NCBI GenBank assembly: GCA_028284565.1 | Contig: JANQRM010000066.1 | Location: forward strand, 1 to 5,334 | DNA length: 5,334 nucleotides | Direction: 5' to 3' | Origin: Anaerolineae bacterium | Lineage (GTDB): Bacteria > Chloroflexota > Anaerolineae > Aggregatilineales > Phototrophicaceae | In this document: positions 1 through 5,334 of the stretch, one piece after another | Numbering within the stretch: position 1 is the stretch's first letter | Layout of the letters: every line of letters starts with the position of its first letter | Notes under the pieces: generated by a model | The model's database searches: none | What the model was told of the DNA's origin: nothing | What the model saw: the letters and a program-made list of their open reading frames with translations, nothing else | Position numbers and translations under genes: made by a program

Positions 1-1725
1 CATCCCGACATTGACAAAATTGCCTTCACGGGTTCAACGCATGTGGGCGGGATTATCCGTCGTGCCACTGCCGGAACAGGCAAGAAACTCTCCCTTGAGC
101 TTGGCGGGAAGTCACCCTTTATCGTCTTTGATGATGCCGACCAAGATGCCGCGATTGAGGGGATTGTCGATGCCATCTGGTTCAACCAGGGGCAGGTGTG
201 TTGTGCCGGGTCGCGTCTGCTCGTTCAAGAGAGCATTGCCGACACCTTCCTTGATAAAGTGCGTTGGCGTATGAAACAACTGCGTTCTGGGGATTCGCTT
301 GATAAGAGTATCGACATCGGCGCAGTGGTTGACCCCGTGCAATATGACACCATCGACAAATGGGTGAAGCAGGGGATTGCAGAGGGCGCGGAAATCTATC
401 AAGCGGATATGGATTTGCCCTCGCAGGGTTGTTACTATCCCCCGACTTTGCTGACGAACGTGAATGCTTCTTCCACCGTCGTCCAAGAAGAAATCTTTGG
501 TCCCGTGCTGGTGGCGATGTCCTTCCGTACCCCCGAAGAAGCAGTTGAACTCGGCAATAACACCCGCTATGGATTAGCCGCGAGTATTTGGAGCGAGAAT
601 ATCAATCTGTCACTCGATACGGCACGACGCATCAAAGCAGGGAGCATCTGGATTAACTCCACGAATCTCTTCGATGCCGCGTCGGGCTTTGGGGGCTATC
701 GGGAGAGTGGCTTTGGTCGGGAAGGTGGACGTGAAGGCTTACATGAATATGTGCGTCCCAAGTGGCAAGACCGTCCCCGACCTGAAATCACCCCTTCTGA
801 TGACGACACAGCATGGGGCAGTAGCATTCCGGCACGACCACAACCCCTCAATGGTTCCAAAGCGAATGGTGGAGTTCCCAACCTAGACCGTACCGCCAAG
901 ATGTACATTGGTGGCAAGCAGAAGCGTCCTGATGGCAATTACTCGCGCTCGATTACAAGTCCGGATGGCAAGCTCATCGGACAAGTCGGCGATGGCAACC
1001 GCAAGGATATTCGGGATGCTGTCGAAGCGGCACACAAAGCCAAAGATTGGGCATATTACACGCCCCACACCCGCGCCCAGATTCTCTATTACATCGCGGA
1101 AAACATCTCTGCACGGCACGATGAATTCGCAGACCGATTGGTGGCAATGACCGGACAAAAGCGTAAGCAAACTCAAGAAGAAGTCGATTTAGCGATTGAC
1201 CGCCTCTTCACCTATGCGAGCTATGCGGATAAATATGGTGGCACTGTCCAGGAAACAACTCTACGTGGTTTAGTCGCGGGGATACATGAGCCAGTCGGGG
1301 TGATTGGAATCGCCTGCCCTGACGATGTCCCACTACTCGCATTTGTCGCCTTAATTGCTCCCGCCATTGCGCGTGGTAATACGGTGGTTTGCATTCCCTC
1401 AGAAAAACATCCCTTAAGCGCAACCGACCTCTATCAAGTCTTCGATACCTCCGATTTGCCAGCAGGGGTGGTCAATATCGTCACCGGAGACCGTGACCAC
1501 CTCACCAAAACACTGGTTGAGCATGAGGATGTCGATGCCATGTGGTACTTCGGCACAGCGGAGGGCAGTCAGCAAGTCGAGGCATTGTCCGCCGTCAATA
1601 TGAAGCGAACATGGGTGGGCTATGGTCTCCCGCGGGATTGGTATGACGCTGAACAGGGCAAAGGTCACGAATTCTTGCACGAGTCCGTCCAAGTCAAAAA
1701 TGTCTGGGTTCCAACAGGGGTGTAG
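1..1725 (+). CDS. Tandem-domain aldehyde dehydrogenase, ALDH16-like (5' end outside window)
   Basis: NAD(P)-dependent oxidation of an aldehyde to its acid, probably cytosolic; the substrate cannot be told. The frame is open from base 1, so the start lies upstream; 574 residues are visible. Fragment residues 1-255 are the C-terminal part of a normal ALDH domain: the KIAFTGST cofactor loop (6-13), general-base E33 in ELGGK, nucleophile C67 in GQVCCAGSR, and E164 in EEIFGPV. The spacings from E33 to C67 (34) and to E164 (131) equal those of human ALDH2 (268, 302, 399). A hydrophilic linker (about 256-299) follows. A second ALDH-like domain (300-574) begins at KMYIGGK and contains only the cofactor-domain part: PWN is replaced by CPDD, ELGGK by a WVGYG stretch, and there is no catalytic Cys motif. 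An active domain plus a pseudo-domain is the mark of ALDH16. By ALDH2 numbering about 235 residues are missing, giving roughly 800 in all, which fits that family. Confidence 0.9.
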   Translation, partial: HPDIDKIAFTGSTHVGGIIRRATAGTGKKLSLELGGKSPFIVFDDADQDAAIEGIVDAIWFNQGQVCCAGSRLLVQESIADTFLDKVRWRMKQLRSGDSLDKSIDIGAVVDPVQYDTIDKWVKQGIAEGAEIYQADMDLPSQGCYYPPTLLTNVNASSTVVQEEIFGPVLVAMSFRTPEEAVELGNNTRYGLAASIWSENINLSLDTARRIKAGSIWINSTNLFDAASGFGGYRESGFGREGGREGLHEYVRPKWQDRPRPEITPSDDDTAWGSSIPARPQPLNGSKANGGVPNLDRTAKMYIGGKQKRPDGNYSRSITSPDGKLIGQVGDGNRKDIRDAVEAAHKAKDWAYYTPHTRAQILYYIAENISARHDEFADRLVAMTGQKRKQTQEEVDLAIDRLFTYASYADKYGGTVQETTLRGLVAGIHEPVGVIGIACPDDVPLLAFVALIAPAIARGNTVVCIPSEKHPLSATDLYQVFDTSDLPAGVVNIVTGDRDHLTKTLVEHEDVDAMWYFGTAEGSQQVEALSAVNMKRTWVGYGLPRDWYDAEQGKGHEFLHESVQVKNVWVPTGV

Positions 1726-1771
1726 CAATAAACGAAAACAAAATGCGTTAAAGCGAGGAGAAGTTTTGGTA

Positions 1772-1801
1772 TTGTACGATTATCTCCAGCATGCTTATGA
1801 T
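1772..1801 (+). promoter_or_regulatory. Possible promoter for the alpha/beta hydrolase
   Basis: The -10-like TATGAT (1796-1801) matches the consensus at five of six positions. It lies 18 bp after a poor -35-like TTGTAC (1772-1777). The site falls in the AT-rich gap between the aldehyde dehydrogenase and the hydrolase. It would give a leader of about 50 nt. The -35 is weak and AT-rich DNA yields such matches by chance. Read-through from the ALDH gene is an alternative, since no terminator is visible between the two genes. Confidence 0.25.
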
Positions 1802-1823
1802 CATTTTTGCATCTGTAAAATGA
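1801..1823. repeat. Perfect 7-bp inverted repeat upstream of the hydrolase
   Basis: TCATTTT (1801-1807) and AAAATGA (1817-1823) are exact reverse complements separated by 9 bases. The repeat abuts the candidate -10 and ends 34 bp before the hydrolase start. It could be an operator or a weak leader hairpin. It is AT-rich, so a chance origin is possible. No U-tract follows, so it is not a convincing terminator for the ALDH gene. Confidence 0.3.
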
Positions 1824-1857
1824 AACTGGGATCAAGATGCCGATTGGACTTATTTAG

Positions 1858-2691
1858 ATGGTTTCAAAATCTGTGATTGACCTCTATCACATTCAAGCTG
1901 GAACATCGGGTCCAACACTCATTCTCTTGCATGGGATGACAGGGTATCGCAACAATTTCTACAAAGTCATTGAACCATTGGCGAGAATAGGACAAGTGTA
2001 CGCCTTAGATTTACGAGGGCATGGATTATCTCCACGAGCAGAACAATACAGTGTTCCCGACTTTGCTCGTGATGTCATCCACTTTATCAACAAACTGCCT
2101 GCTAACCAGACGATTATTATTGGTCATTCATTAGGTGGCTTAGTTACAGCCTATATTGCGTCTCATTCAGATTTAGAATTAGCAGGCATCATTTTAGAAG
2201 ACCCACCGCTATTTGTGGGGCAAATGCCAGCCCTAAAAGATACAACTTGGTATCAGTTTTTTGTAAAAATATATGCTCGGTTACAAGAGCATCATCAGAA
2301 TCATCGAACACCAGAAGATTTATATACAGTTCTAGTAAATGAAGCTGGATTAGATGAAGAACAAAACCACATACACCTCCGCCTCAATGCTGAACAATAT
2401 CATTTGTTGGACCCTGAAACCGTTCAAGCGCCAATTAAGGGATTTCTCTTTAATGGTTTCGACCCAAAGACAGATTTACCAAATATTCAATGTGCAGTAC
2501 ATCTGTTGGCTGGCAATGAAGACAATGGGAGTGCGTTATCCAGAGCAGATGTAGATACTATTGTTCGTTTAATTCCCAACTGTACGCACGTTATTTTTGA
2601 AGGTGCTGGACATAATATTAAAGCGATGCTTACTGTGCAGTATCTCGATGAGGTTATAGGATTTGTCAATCGCGTAGTAACCAATAAATGA
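1858..2691 (+). CDS. Alpha/beta-fold hydrolase
   Basis: A 277-residue single-domain serine hydrolase of the alpha/beta fold, a usual length for the family; probably cytosolic, with no signal peptide. Visible motifs: oxyanion-hole HGMTG (25-29) after the first strand, LRGHGLS (52-58), the nucleophile elbow GHSLGG (89-94, Ser91), the likely acid Asp222 in LLAGNEDNG, and catalytic His252 in GAGHN. A helical lid lies between about 120 and 190. Family members act as esterases, lactonases, C-C hydrolases, peptidases or dehalogenases. The nucleophile is Ser, so it is not an Asp-type dehalogenase; the substrate cannot be told. The ATG at 1858 follows an in-frame TAG (1855-1857), so it is the first possible start. 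It has no good Shine-Dalgarno sequence. Two lines counted by hand are about 35 and 40% GC against 50-53% in the upstream ALDH, which suggests separate ancestry. An 80-bp gap without a clear terminator separates it from the convergent gene. Confidence 0.88.
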   Translation: MVSKSVIDLYHIQAGTSGPTLILLHGMTGYRNNFYKVIEPLARIGQVYALDLRGHGLSPRAEQYSVPDFARDVIHFINKLPANQTIIIGHSLGGLVTAYIASHSDLELAGIILEDPPLFVGQMPALKDTTWYQFFVKIYARLQEHHQNHRTPEDLYTVLVNEAGLDEEQNHIHLRLNAEQYHLLDPETVQAPIKGFLFNGFDPKTDLPNIQCAVHLLAGNEDNGSALSRADVDTIVRLIPNCTHVIFEGAGHNIKAMLTVQYLDEVIGFVNRVVTNK

Positions 2692-2771
2692 CAGTCAACT
2701 ACTCAGATAAATATAATCCCTACCTAGCCATAATTTCCCCAATGGATGACAATTGCTAAGTCTGTAACAGA

Positions 2772-4334
2772 TTAACCCAGACGTGCCACTTGTTTGGCAA
2801 GGGATGCGAAATAGCTCTTATCTTCCTCACGCAAGCGGGTAGCGGTCTCTTCATTCCATTGGTCAGGACGCAACAGGTTGGCATCCCCAATCGCCTTGAG
2901 ATAACCCTTCAACGCACTTAATCGGTCTAACAAGGCTCCAATTTCCAGTGGCGTGAGCAAATCTGCCATGGCAATTGCCAAGACATCATGGTCAAGGGCT
3001 TGAATGGCTTGGGCAAGGTCACGGTCAACGAGGAGGCTTAAGCCGGGATACGCTTGGTTACGAACAACATCTGCATCATTCAAATCCGTTTTGGTTCCCA
3101 TCGCCATATCATTGTCGATACCGGTGATACCAATCACCCGCCCAGCATCGTCAAATTGAAGGTAATAATTGGAATTCTGACGGTCTACTTGAAAGGCAAT
3201 ATTGTCAATGAGTTGTAAGCGGGAGAGAAAACGCTGTAAGCCCGGATCATCAATGTGGGTTTTACCGTCTCGCGCGTCATCTGCATTAGCAACAAAGTTA
3301 CCCTGATCACCATACGCTCCGGCTTCTATTCCATTTTCGCCAGCATTTGCTGAGAGTACCCCTTTGATTTCGGATTCGTCCGCCAACTTATAAATCATAC
3401 TCTCAGATTTGGCGATTACATTTGCACCGAGCAATTGATCAAGGCGGGACATGGCAACATCTCGATTTGCCATCCGTGCATTTTTTGTTCCTTTTCCGTT
3501 ATGAATGCCTGCATCCTGTGAAACATACCAAAGATTCTGATCTCCCATGCTATCAGCTGTTGCAAGGCTCGGATCAATATCATCAATATTCTGCTTGAAA
3601 TAGCCGTCATTCATCACAGTAAGTTCATTTGTCCCGCCCCCCACCTTTTTGATGCTACCATCGTCATCATTCCGTTGGGCTTCGGCATCTGATAACCTGC
3701 CAAAATTGGCTAATCCTGCTTTGCCCTGAATGAATTGGCGCGGGGTTAGGCTTTGAGTTTCTTCTAAGCTATCTGCATTAAATCCGGGCGTGCCAATCTT
3801 TAACATTGTTCGGGCGATAATCCGTCGGTCTTTAGCAATCTCACCGAGCAAAATCTTGGCATAACGAGTACGGGTTTCAGACACATGCTTTAGCCGACCT
3901 TTTGACGCTTGTCCAGCAAGATAGCTGTGGATATGTCCTTCTATCGTGTCCAGTTCGGCTAAAATGGCTTTAAAGTTTGTTGTAATTTCTTTGACCGTCC
4001 CACCAATTTCTCGCTTGTCATAAATGTTATCAAGGCGACGGATACCATCCAGAATATTCTGATATGTTGTTCCAAAATTCGTTTTGCGACCTTTGGCACT
4101 GGATTGTACAAGTGCTTGCGCGTAGTTGGGCATCCGCTGGAGTGTTGTCCCTTCATGGGTTTGCTCTGCTTGAAGCATCTGAAGCACCGCTTGATTGCCA
4201 ACTGTTTGTTGAAGGTGCAAAACATTCGACGGATTCAATGTCTCAGTAGATGATGACGATTGCTTTTTTTTGCTAGCTTGTTTTGGTGACTTTCGACTTT
4301 TTGCAGGACGCACTTTCATTTTTCGAGGATGCAC
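2772..4334 (-). CDS. Putative injection-system cargo with N-terminal GNQAV motif and PI3/PI4-kinase-like domain
   Basis: A 520-residue protein with no signal peptide or membrane segment. Residues 1-30 are Lys/Arg/Ser-rich and look disordered. LQQTVGNQAVLQML (41-54), then LQRMP (65-69), match the short motif found at the N-termini of DUF4157 and other eCIS-linked proteins. A helical region spans about 85-180. The second half reads as a kinase: Gly-rich GGGTNE (232-237), candidate ATP-binding Lys247 in GYFK, helix NRDVAMSRLDQLLG (290-303), catalytic loop VDRQNSNYYL (Asp384, Asn389), and metal site GIDND (Asp407). This resembles the DRxxxN...IDN pattern of type II PI4-kinases; a target may be lipid or protein. 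Gln386 sits where related kinases often have His. No DUF4157 HExxH peptidase motif is present. The start is GTG, chosen because AAGGGA lies 8 nt upstream; the ATG five codons later has no comparable site. Gene and kinase-like fold are fairly sure; the cargo role is inference. Confidence 0.8.
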   Translation of the reverse strand: MHPRKMKVRPAKSRKSPKQASKKKQSSSSTETLNPSNVLHLQQTVGNQAVLQMLQAEQTHEGTTLQRMPNYAQALVQSSAKGRKTNFGTTYQNILDGIRRLDNIYDKREIGGTVKEITTNFKAILAELDTIEGHIHSYLAGQASKGRLKHVSETRTRYAKILLGEIAKDRRIIARTMLKIGTPGFNADSLEETQSLTPRQFIQGKAGLANFGRLSDAEAQRNDDDGSIKKVGGGTNELTVMNDGYFKQNIDDIDPSLATADSMGDQNLWYVSQDAGIHNGKGTKNARMANRDVAMSRLDQLLGANVIAKSESMIYKLADESEIKGVLSANAGENGIEAGAYGDQGNFVANADDARDGKTHIDDPGLQRFLSRLQLIDNIAFQVDRQNSNYYLQFDDAGRVIGITGIDNDMAMGTKTDLNDADVVRNQAYPGLSLLVDRDLAQAIQALDHDVLAIAMADLLTPLEIGALLDRLSALKGYLKAIGDANLLRPDQWNEETATRLREEDKSYFASLAKQVARLG

Positions 4335-4342
4335 CTGAAAAA

Positions 4343-4348
4343 TCCCTT
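4343..4348 (-). promoter_or_regulatory. Ribosome binding site for the kinase-like gene
   Basis: On the minus strand this reads AAGGGA, 8 nt before the GTG start at 4334. It decides the GTG over the ATG at 4319, which has only an A-rich stretch before it. Confidence 0.55.
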
Positions 4349-4364
4349 ACATGCTGGACACTAC

Positions 4365-4382
4365 TCTTACTATAACGTAAGA
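4365..4382. repeat. Perfect 6-bp inverted repeat over the kinase-gene -10
   Basis: TCTTAC (4365-4370) and GTAAGA (4377-4382) are exact reverse complements with a 6-base centre. The repeat encloses the proposed -10 (4369-4374) of the minus-strand gene, where a bound repressor would block RNA polymerase. The size and symmetry suit a dimeric regulator, but no regulator gene is present in the window. Confidence 0.4.
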
Positions 4383-4397
4383 TACTGACATTTTAAA
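4369..4397 (-). promoter_or_regulatory. Probable promoter of the kinase-like gene
   Basis: On the minus strand, TATAGT (4374 to 4369, five of six) lies 17 bp after TTTAAA (4397 to 4392, four of six). Transcription would start near 4362, giving a leader of about 27 nt that contains the AAGGGA ribosome binding site. Confidence 0.45.
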
Positions 4398-4424
4398 TTA
4401 AGGTGACCCCATCCACAAACTGCT

Positions 4425-4460
4425 CTGATATCCTATCGAAAGTTCCCCGTCGGATAACAG
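4425..4460. repeat. Imperfect inverted repeat upstream of the PA14/SH3 gene promoter
   Basis: CTGATATCC (4425-4433) pairs with GGATAACAG (4452-4460) at eight of nine positions, with an 18-base centre. It ends directly beside the TTGCTA -35-like element at 4461. The position suits an activator or repressor site for the rightward gene, but it may be chance. Confidence 0.3.
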
Positions 4461-4487
4461 TTGCTAATCGGTGCGTCGTGCTATAAT
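4461..4487 (+). promoter_or_regulatory. Probable extended -10 promoter of the PA14/SH3 gene
   Basis: TGCTATAAT (4479-4487) is a perfect TATAAT (4482-4487) preceded by the TGn extension. The -35-like TTGCTA (4461-4466, four of six) is only 15 bp away, but an extended -10 needs little -35 help. Transcription would begin near 4494, leaving a leader of about 80 nt before the ATG at 4574. Confidence 0.6.
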
Positions 4488-4559
4488 AGCCAGACAGTAC
4501 CAACGCCTTATCGCCCCATTGTCGAGATTGATGTATTATCAAAGTGGACACGCATGGGC

Positions 4560-4564
4560 AGGAG
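4560..4564 (+). promoter_or_regulatory. Ribosome binding site for the PA14/SH3 gene
   Basis: AGGAG, 9 nt before the ATG at 4574. It supports that start, which also gives a well-formed signal peptide. Confidence 0.65.
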
Positions 4565-4573
4565 AGTTGACGG

Positions 4574-5334
4574 ATGAAACGCACACGCTTTATCGCCATT
4601 ATCATTATTTTGAGCTTATCCCTCATTTTGACGCTCCAATCGGGGGTTGGGGTCGCGCAGGACTTCGGCACGAATTGGACAGCACAATTTTATAACAACA
4701 CGACACTAACTGGCTCACCGATTGCCACGCGCATTGACAATGCCATTAACTTCAATTGGGGCGCGGGCAGTCCCTTCCCCGGCTTTGTGAACGACGACAA
4801 TTTCTCGATTCGTTGGACAGGCACACAATCCATAGCCGATGGGACGTATCAATTTACGGCGAGTGCGGATGATGGGATTCGTGTCTCCGTAGATGGCACA
4901 GTGATTATCGACCAACTAGGAGCCAGTGGGAGCTTCCAGACGCATACCGCTCAAGCGATCTTGAGTGGTGGCACCCATACCATCGTCGTGGAATATGTCG
5001 AATTGACCGGAACCGCCGCCGCGCAATTCCAATGGCAACTGACCACTCCAGGCGCAACGCAAGCTCCTAGCCCGACACCGGGTCCCACATTGACACCCAG
5101 CAACACCCCACTTCCCTTTATTCCTCCCGGCGCATTGACCGCCACTGTGATTCGTGCTGGTGTGTTGAATGTCCGTGATGCCCCGTCATTGGGTGGCAAT
5201 CGCATTGGACGAATTCTGCGTGGACAGACCTACCAAGTCGTCGGGCGTGATGAAAACGCGCGCTGGTTCTTGCTCGAACTCGGTGGCTTCCGTGGCTGGG
5301 CATGGGGATACTACCTTTTCATCGACGGCAACGA
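4574..5334 (+). CDS. Secreted PA14- and SH3-domain protein (3' end outside window)
   Basis: 253 complete residues are visible and the frame is still open at the window edge. A Sec signal peptide is clear: basic KRTR (2-5), a hydrophobic core rich in Ile/Leu (6-21), and likely cleavage after Ala28 (GVA-QD). There is no lipobox Cys. A PA14-like domain spans about 33-158: it opens with NWTAQFYNN, has FNWGAGSP (60-67), FSIRWTG (77-83) and the conserved ADDGIRVSVDG (98-108). PA14 domains are beta-barrels that often bind carbohydrate. A Pro/Thr-rich linker (157-187) leads to a bacterial SH3 domain (192-250) with LNVRDAPS (198-205) and GWAWGYYL (241-248); such domains often bind cell-wall or other surface polymers. 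An extracytoplasmic binding or surface role is inferred; no catalytic domain is visible, though one could follow beyond the window. ATG is supported by AGGAG and the signal peptide. This domain order is frequent in Anaerolineae-type Chloroflexota. Confidence 0.9.
   Translation, partial: MKRTRFIAIIIILSLSLILTLQSGVGVAQDFGTNWTAQFYNNTTLTGSPIATRIDNAINFNWGAGSPFPGFVNDDNFSIRWTGTQSIADGTYQFTASADDGIRVSVDGTVIIDQLGASGSFQTHTAQAILSGGTHTIVVEYVELTGTAAAQFQWQLTTPGATQAPSPTPGPTLTPSNTPLPFIPPGALTATVIRAGVLNVRDAPSLGGNRIGRILRGQTYQVVGRDENARWFLLELGGFRGWAWGYYLFIDGN

Noticed and set aside
112..486. 124-codon minus-strand frame
   Set aside because: It is antisense to the strongly conserved catalytic part of the ALDH and shows no recognisable motif.
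1414..1728. 104-codon minus-strand frame
   Set aside because: It is antisense to the second ALDH domain; the residues look like a shadow of that coding frame.
1622..1876. 84-codon plus-strand frame from inside the ALDH gene to the hydrolase start
   Set aside because: Most of it lies out of frame within the ALDH coding sequence and resembles nothing. Only its last 36 codons, after a ribosome-site-like AGGAG, are kept as a finding.
2692..2774. Terminator between the convergent hydrolase and kinase-like genes
   Set aside because: Only a tiny palindrome (TCTGT-A-ACAGA, 2761-2771) is present, with no room for a loop and no U-tract. No intrinsic terminator can be supported.
2772..4334. DUF4157 metallopeptidase identity for the 520-residue protein
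   Set aside because: The N-terminal motif suggested it, but there is no HExxH zinc site and the C-terminal half reads as a kinase.
4393..4671. 92-codon minus-strand frame across the divergent gap
   Set aside because: It covers the promoter region and the antisense of the PA14/SH3 signal peptide, with no protein features.
4471..4695. 74-codon plus-strand frame overlapping the PA14/SH3 start
   Set aside because: It is out of frame with the gene that has the signal peptide, ribosome site and PA14 domain, and it starts before the predicted transcription start.
4951..5303. Two overlapping minus-strand frames opposite the PA14/SH3 gene
   Set aside because: The Gly/Val/Pro-rich text is the antisense of the Pro/Thr linker and SH3 coding sequence.

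Overview
The window holds four protein-coding genes, two of them cut by the window edges. It looks like a member of the Chloroflexota, probably Anaerolineae-like. This is an inference from three things: a secreted protein with a PA14 domain, a Pro/Thr-rich linker and a bacterial SH3 domain; a protein with the N-terminal 'LQ..VGNQAV..L' motif that is common beside DUF4157 and extracellular contractile injection system (eCIS) genes; and a two-domain ALDH16-type aldehyde dehydrogenase. No rRNA, tRNA, CRISPR array or insertion sequence was seen.

Layout. Bases 1-1725 (+) are the last 574 residues of a tandem-domain aldehyde dehydrogenase. Its first domain keeps the catalytic Glu, Cys and second Glu. 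Its second domain is a catalytically dead half-copy, as in the ALDH16 family. After a 132-bp AT-rich gap comes a 277-residue alpha/beta hydrolase (1858-2691, +) with an intact GHSLGG serine nucleophile and clearly lower GC than its neighbours. Facing it, 80 bp away, is a 520-residue protein (2772-4334, -). Its basic, disordered N-terminus carries the eCIS-type motif and its C-terminal half reads as a kinase of the PI3/PI4-kinase-like fold (VDRQNSN catalytic loop, then GIDND). Diverging from it across a 239-bp gap is a signal-peptide protein with PA14 and SH3 domains (4574 to the window end, +).

How the genes relate. There is no clear multi-gene operon. The ALDH and hydrolase lie in the same direction but differ in composition and are separated by a probable control region. 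The kinase-like gene is convergent to the hydrolase and divergent from the PA14 gene, and each divergent gene has its own plausible promoter and inverted repeat.

The most interesting item is the kinase-like protein. I infer that it may be a cargo or effector of a contractile injection system that carries a PI3/PI4K-type kinase domain. No injection-system structural gene is visible here, so that role rests on the N-terminal motif alone.
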